This document shows, piece after piece, positions 60,943-64,000 of a stretch of DNA of 64,000 nt. How positions within the stretch are numbered: position 1 is the stretch's first letter; the number at the start of each line of letters is the position of its first letter. Origin of the DNA: Antitrichia curtipendula (lineage: Eukaryota > Streptophyta > Bryopsida > Hypnales > Leucodontaceae); NCBI GenBank assembly GCA_951230915.1, contig OX579633.1, forward strand, positions 48,932,029 to 48,996,028. The letters run 5' to 3'. Under the pieces are notes generated by a model. That model did no database searches. It saw only the letters and a program-made list of their open reading frames with translations, and had not been told where the DNA came from. The position numbers were made by a program, and so were the translations under genes.

Positions 60943-62212
60943 TTTAGATTCTCGCACATCCATGCCTCTTGGAAACTTCAATGGCATGGAGGATAATCTT
61001 CAGTCATGTGGAATCACACACCTAACCTGAAGAATTGTAGTCGGGGCTGTATTTCTTAGTATTCTTTATACCATTCAATCTTCATGGGATTACACAATTA
61101 TGATAACCAGGTGCCTTCTTTGCAACGGTTTTGTGGTATGAAAAATTGCTCTTGAGGATCCCTGATCATGCGTTTATGACTTAGGAAGGCAACCCATTTT
61201 TAACCACTTAAGCAAATACACGTATCTATAGGGCAGGTTTCATCATCGGGAAAATTTTCCCATGAGCAAAAATAGAGTTCAAAAGGTTTCCATAATTTTT
61301 CAGATTTTTATTTCTCAAAACATATTACTATAAATTTTTTAGCTGAAATTTGTGTTTGACCCATGCTAGTCATATAGACCTTTCTATTTTTGACCAAGGG
61401 TTGGTTGCAATATTGAAAGCCTTGTAGCCAATCATAATGTGCCACAATTGTGCCGGGAATTATGCCATAATTAATCATTGTTCATCACTTCTTAAGCATA
61501 AATAAAGCAGCCTACATAGCTAGAATGGAGGGTGATCAAGAATGGGGGGCCTCCCATACCAACTTGGTATTGTGGCAAGTTAACACCAATGGAGGAGAAT
61601 CATCAGTTAGTTCACTGTTAGCCAATGTCTTTGGTAAAATAACTAGTTGAAGTGTGAAAATGGAGGATCAAAAATCAAACCAAAAATTTAAGAGGACCAA
61701 CAACCAACCCGTGTACAAAAATAAAAGGTGGATATGTAGCCACTACTTTCATGAAATTGTCAAATTCTATCTACTTGCCATTTCAAATCCAAGGCTAATA
61801 CGCAGGTTGCTAAAGGTGGGTATGTTCTTAGACAAGGTGAGTATTGCTTTAGGGTTAGTTGTGGTAGCTAGCCCCTACTATTTTGTTTGTGTTTGCCCAA
61901 TGTAATAAAGTTTGGAGTTTAGTTTTAAATTTGGTATGTCTTTAAGATATTGAGATGCCCTTGGACCCCCCTTGACTCTTTCTACAAATAAGAGGCAAGT
62001 TACCAAGGCAACTCCAAAAATTTCCCGAACATTGGTTAATACATCTACAAACATGCATGTTCAATTCTCATATTACAACTAGTCTTATACCTTGGAATAT
62101 GATAGTACATTTAGTTAGCCAGATTTTAGTTACAATACATAAATAACTATTCTACATAATTTGGGCATGTGCCACTCCAACATTAAACTTTCTATGGATT
62201 AATATTTTTTAC
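60943..62212. other. Gene-free stretch with a decayed AGGT-family piece
   Basis: About 61185-61500 resembles the right part of the 57377-58286 element, including GCCAATCATAATGTGCCACA, but the terminal repeat is gone. The open frame at 61654-61905 has no recognisable motif. Confidence 0.45.
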
Positions 62213-63150
62213 TTAACCCCTAAAGTTCCATTGTCCTCTTAGGGAACAAAATGGACTTTGGGCAGGCTCTTATGGTCTCAATATTTGTTTTGATTTTTTG
62301 AATTTTTTTTATGAAGATAGAAAACACATTAGCTTTCTGAAAAAGTAATTTTTACTTCAATTGGAGCCTGGTAGAAAAAGTTATGGCACAAGAAGCCCTT
62401 TTTTTAGTTGGGTGGGCAGGAAAAAACCTTCAAAAAAACTTAAAGTAAAAAATTAAATTTTTTTTTCTTGTACAGAGTATATTTTTATGTACATGGGAAG
62501 CTTTTATTTATTCCATTTGGATTTGTTATGTGAAAGTTATGAACAATCTTGTTTTGGGGGTAACCAAAGCAACTTCTTGAAAAAATAACTTGTAGGATTC
62601 ATTCTCAGATTCATTTCTAACCTCAATTTTCACAATTAAAAATAAATAAAAATAAAAATTACAAGGTTAAGATCTCTTGCTAGAACAATCTCACTATTGA
62701 AATTAATATATTTCAATTCTATCTTAGAGCTATTTACAATTTAGATTTTCCTTCAATCTTGAACCTGTCTCTACTTAACAGTTTTTTAATGAATCATAAT
62801 CACATGTGGTTTCTTTTAAATTAATTTCGTACACTTTCAACTCATTTTTTCATCATTCAAAATTCAAAATTCAAACCATTAGAACCAAAGTTATAAGTTA
62901 CGAAGGTTCAAAGCCCCAAAATGTAGTTGAGCAGGGTGCAAAAAAACTTGTTTTTTTAACTTCAAATGCAAATATCTTGCAATCTACATGGTCAAAGTTT
63001 GTGAAATTTCTTCCACACATTCTTATACTAGTCTAGTACAAGGTTCTACGGTTAGATATGCAAAAAGAAAAAAAAATTTGCTCTTTTCTATAGAAATAGC
63101 AATTATGAGGTTTTTTTATGGAAAAGAGGCCTTGGGACTTTACAGGTTAA
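62213..63150 (-). mobile_element. TTAA-flanked element, subfamily C, full length
   Basis: The ends are TTAA-CCCCTAAAGTTCC at 62213 and GGGACTTTACAGG-TTAA, ending at 63150. The sequence order equals 20621-21551, and the length is 938 bp. Non-coding. Confidence 0.8.
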
Positions 63151-64000
63151 TGACATTTTTCTAAATAAACATGATTTGTGTTTTTTTCAAGTGAATTTTA
63201 AATCAATTTGTTTTCAATACATTATCATATAAACCCTTAAAATTCACTTGAAAATGGAGTTTTGTTTTTTTGAAAGTAAAATTTGGTATGCTTGATTGAA
63301 ATTGCATGAGAATGCAATGCCAATTATGCATGACAAAAAATGCCAATTGTATTACACACTATGAGGGAAAAAACTAAATGTACAATACACAATTTGTAGG
63401 AATATTGTACCTTGGCTATTATAGATACCAAGAAGGCTAAAAGCTCAAGTCCCAATAGTCATAATGTAACCATTCAAAGGCCATCAATGAGCAACCATCA
63501 TAACATTATCATCAAACATTGGAAGGTCCTTTTTGCTCCCCTCCAAGTAGAAGCCTCCTAACATTGCAATAAAGAGAAACAAAATTCAAGAATTATCAGC
63601 ACTATTGACCTTGTTGGTGAGGAAGCCCAACTACAATATTGTGTTTATGAATCCAAATACCAATTCTAAACCCCATCAAGCGAAGACAATCATCTAATTA
63701 AATCCAAGGGATCCTAGGAGGGATTATCCCAATCTCCAAGGGGAAATGGTTTAGGTTGGTCAATAATGTTATAATACCCAACGATTTTTTGGGAACAGTG
63801 AGCCTCACTGCAGTGGTCAAATTTGGAGGGACCAAACTGGAGAGGCCAGAATTTGTACATCAGAGCGATAAATCACCCCCAAAACAAACCCTAGCCAAAC
63901 CTCCACACTGATGACTGCCAATGTGTGGCATCTCACTGTAAAACCTTCAATCTTCAGTACACGAAGGCTTTACAGTACATGAAGATTTACACTGAAGATT
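63151..64000. other. Gene-free end of window with a foldback-element fragment
   Basis: 63215-63350 resembles part of foldback element 1 (about 9990-10135), including AAAATTTGG-TATG and GCATGAGAATGCAA words. Nothing else is recognised to the end. Confidence 0.45.

Noticed and set aside
1..64000. CRISPR arrays, operons, rRNA or tRNA genes
   Set aside because: The window is eukaryotic with spliced genes. No regularly spaced repeats, and no rRNA or tRNA sequence was recognised by eye; a tRNA scan was not possible.

Overview
This is a stretch of plant nuclear DNA. It has spliced genes with GT-AG introns, two nuclear genes for chloroplast thylakoid proteins (an NDH subunit and an LHCII phosphatase), a plant-type trihelix transcription factor and a class B acid phosphatase. 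Between the genes lie long AT-rich tracts packed with small DNA transposons. The cation-chloride cotransporter looks closer to the CIP1/SLC12A9 type than to the single flowering-plant CCC1. Together with the sparse genes, this leans towards a non-flowering land plant (bryophyte, lycophyte or fern). That is an inference, and the species cannot be fixed from the window.

Layout. 0.3-5.2 kb: a decayed Helitron Rep/helicase gene on the minus strand, split by a TTAA-flanked element. 7-12 kb: nested and tandem small transposons, including two large palindromes. 12.7-16.3 kb: a secreted HAD acid phosphatase (minus). 16.4-28.1 kb: more small transposons in AT-rich DNA with no recognised gene. 28.8-31.1 kb: a trihelix gene (plus). 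31-37 kb: gene-poor, with a Stowaway element. 37.3-43.9 kb: a divergent pair, PnsB3 (minus) and TAP38/PPH1-like PP2C (plus), sharing about 0.5 kb of upstream DNA. 45.4-55.2 kb: a 15-exon SLC12-type transporter (minus), convergent with the PP2C. 55-64 kb: no gene recognised, repeats only.

For all five host genes I joined the exons by hand. Splice phases agree across every junction and no internal stop remains, so the genes look intact: 261, 300, 185, 460 and 1059 codons. The weakest points are the starts of the trihelix and PP2C genes and the C-terminus of the PP2C.

The most striking feature is mobile. One family of roughly 930-bp elements with CCCCTAAAG ends is always flanked by TTAA (at least ten full or partial copies, about 7 kb). 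A second family has AGGT ends flanked by TA (eight copies with clear ends). Paralogous empty sites inside the window confirm both target duplications. Neither family carries a transposase here. TTAA targeting with CCC ends is the hallmark of piggyBac-like elements, which are unusual for a land plant.
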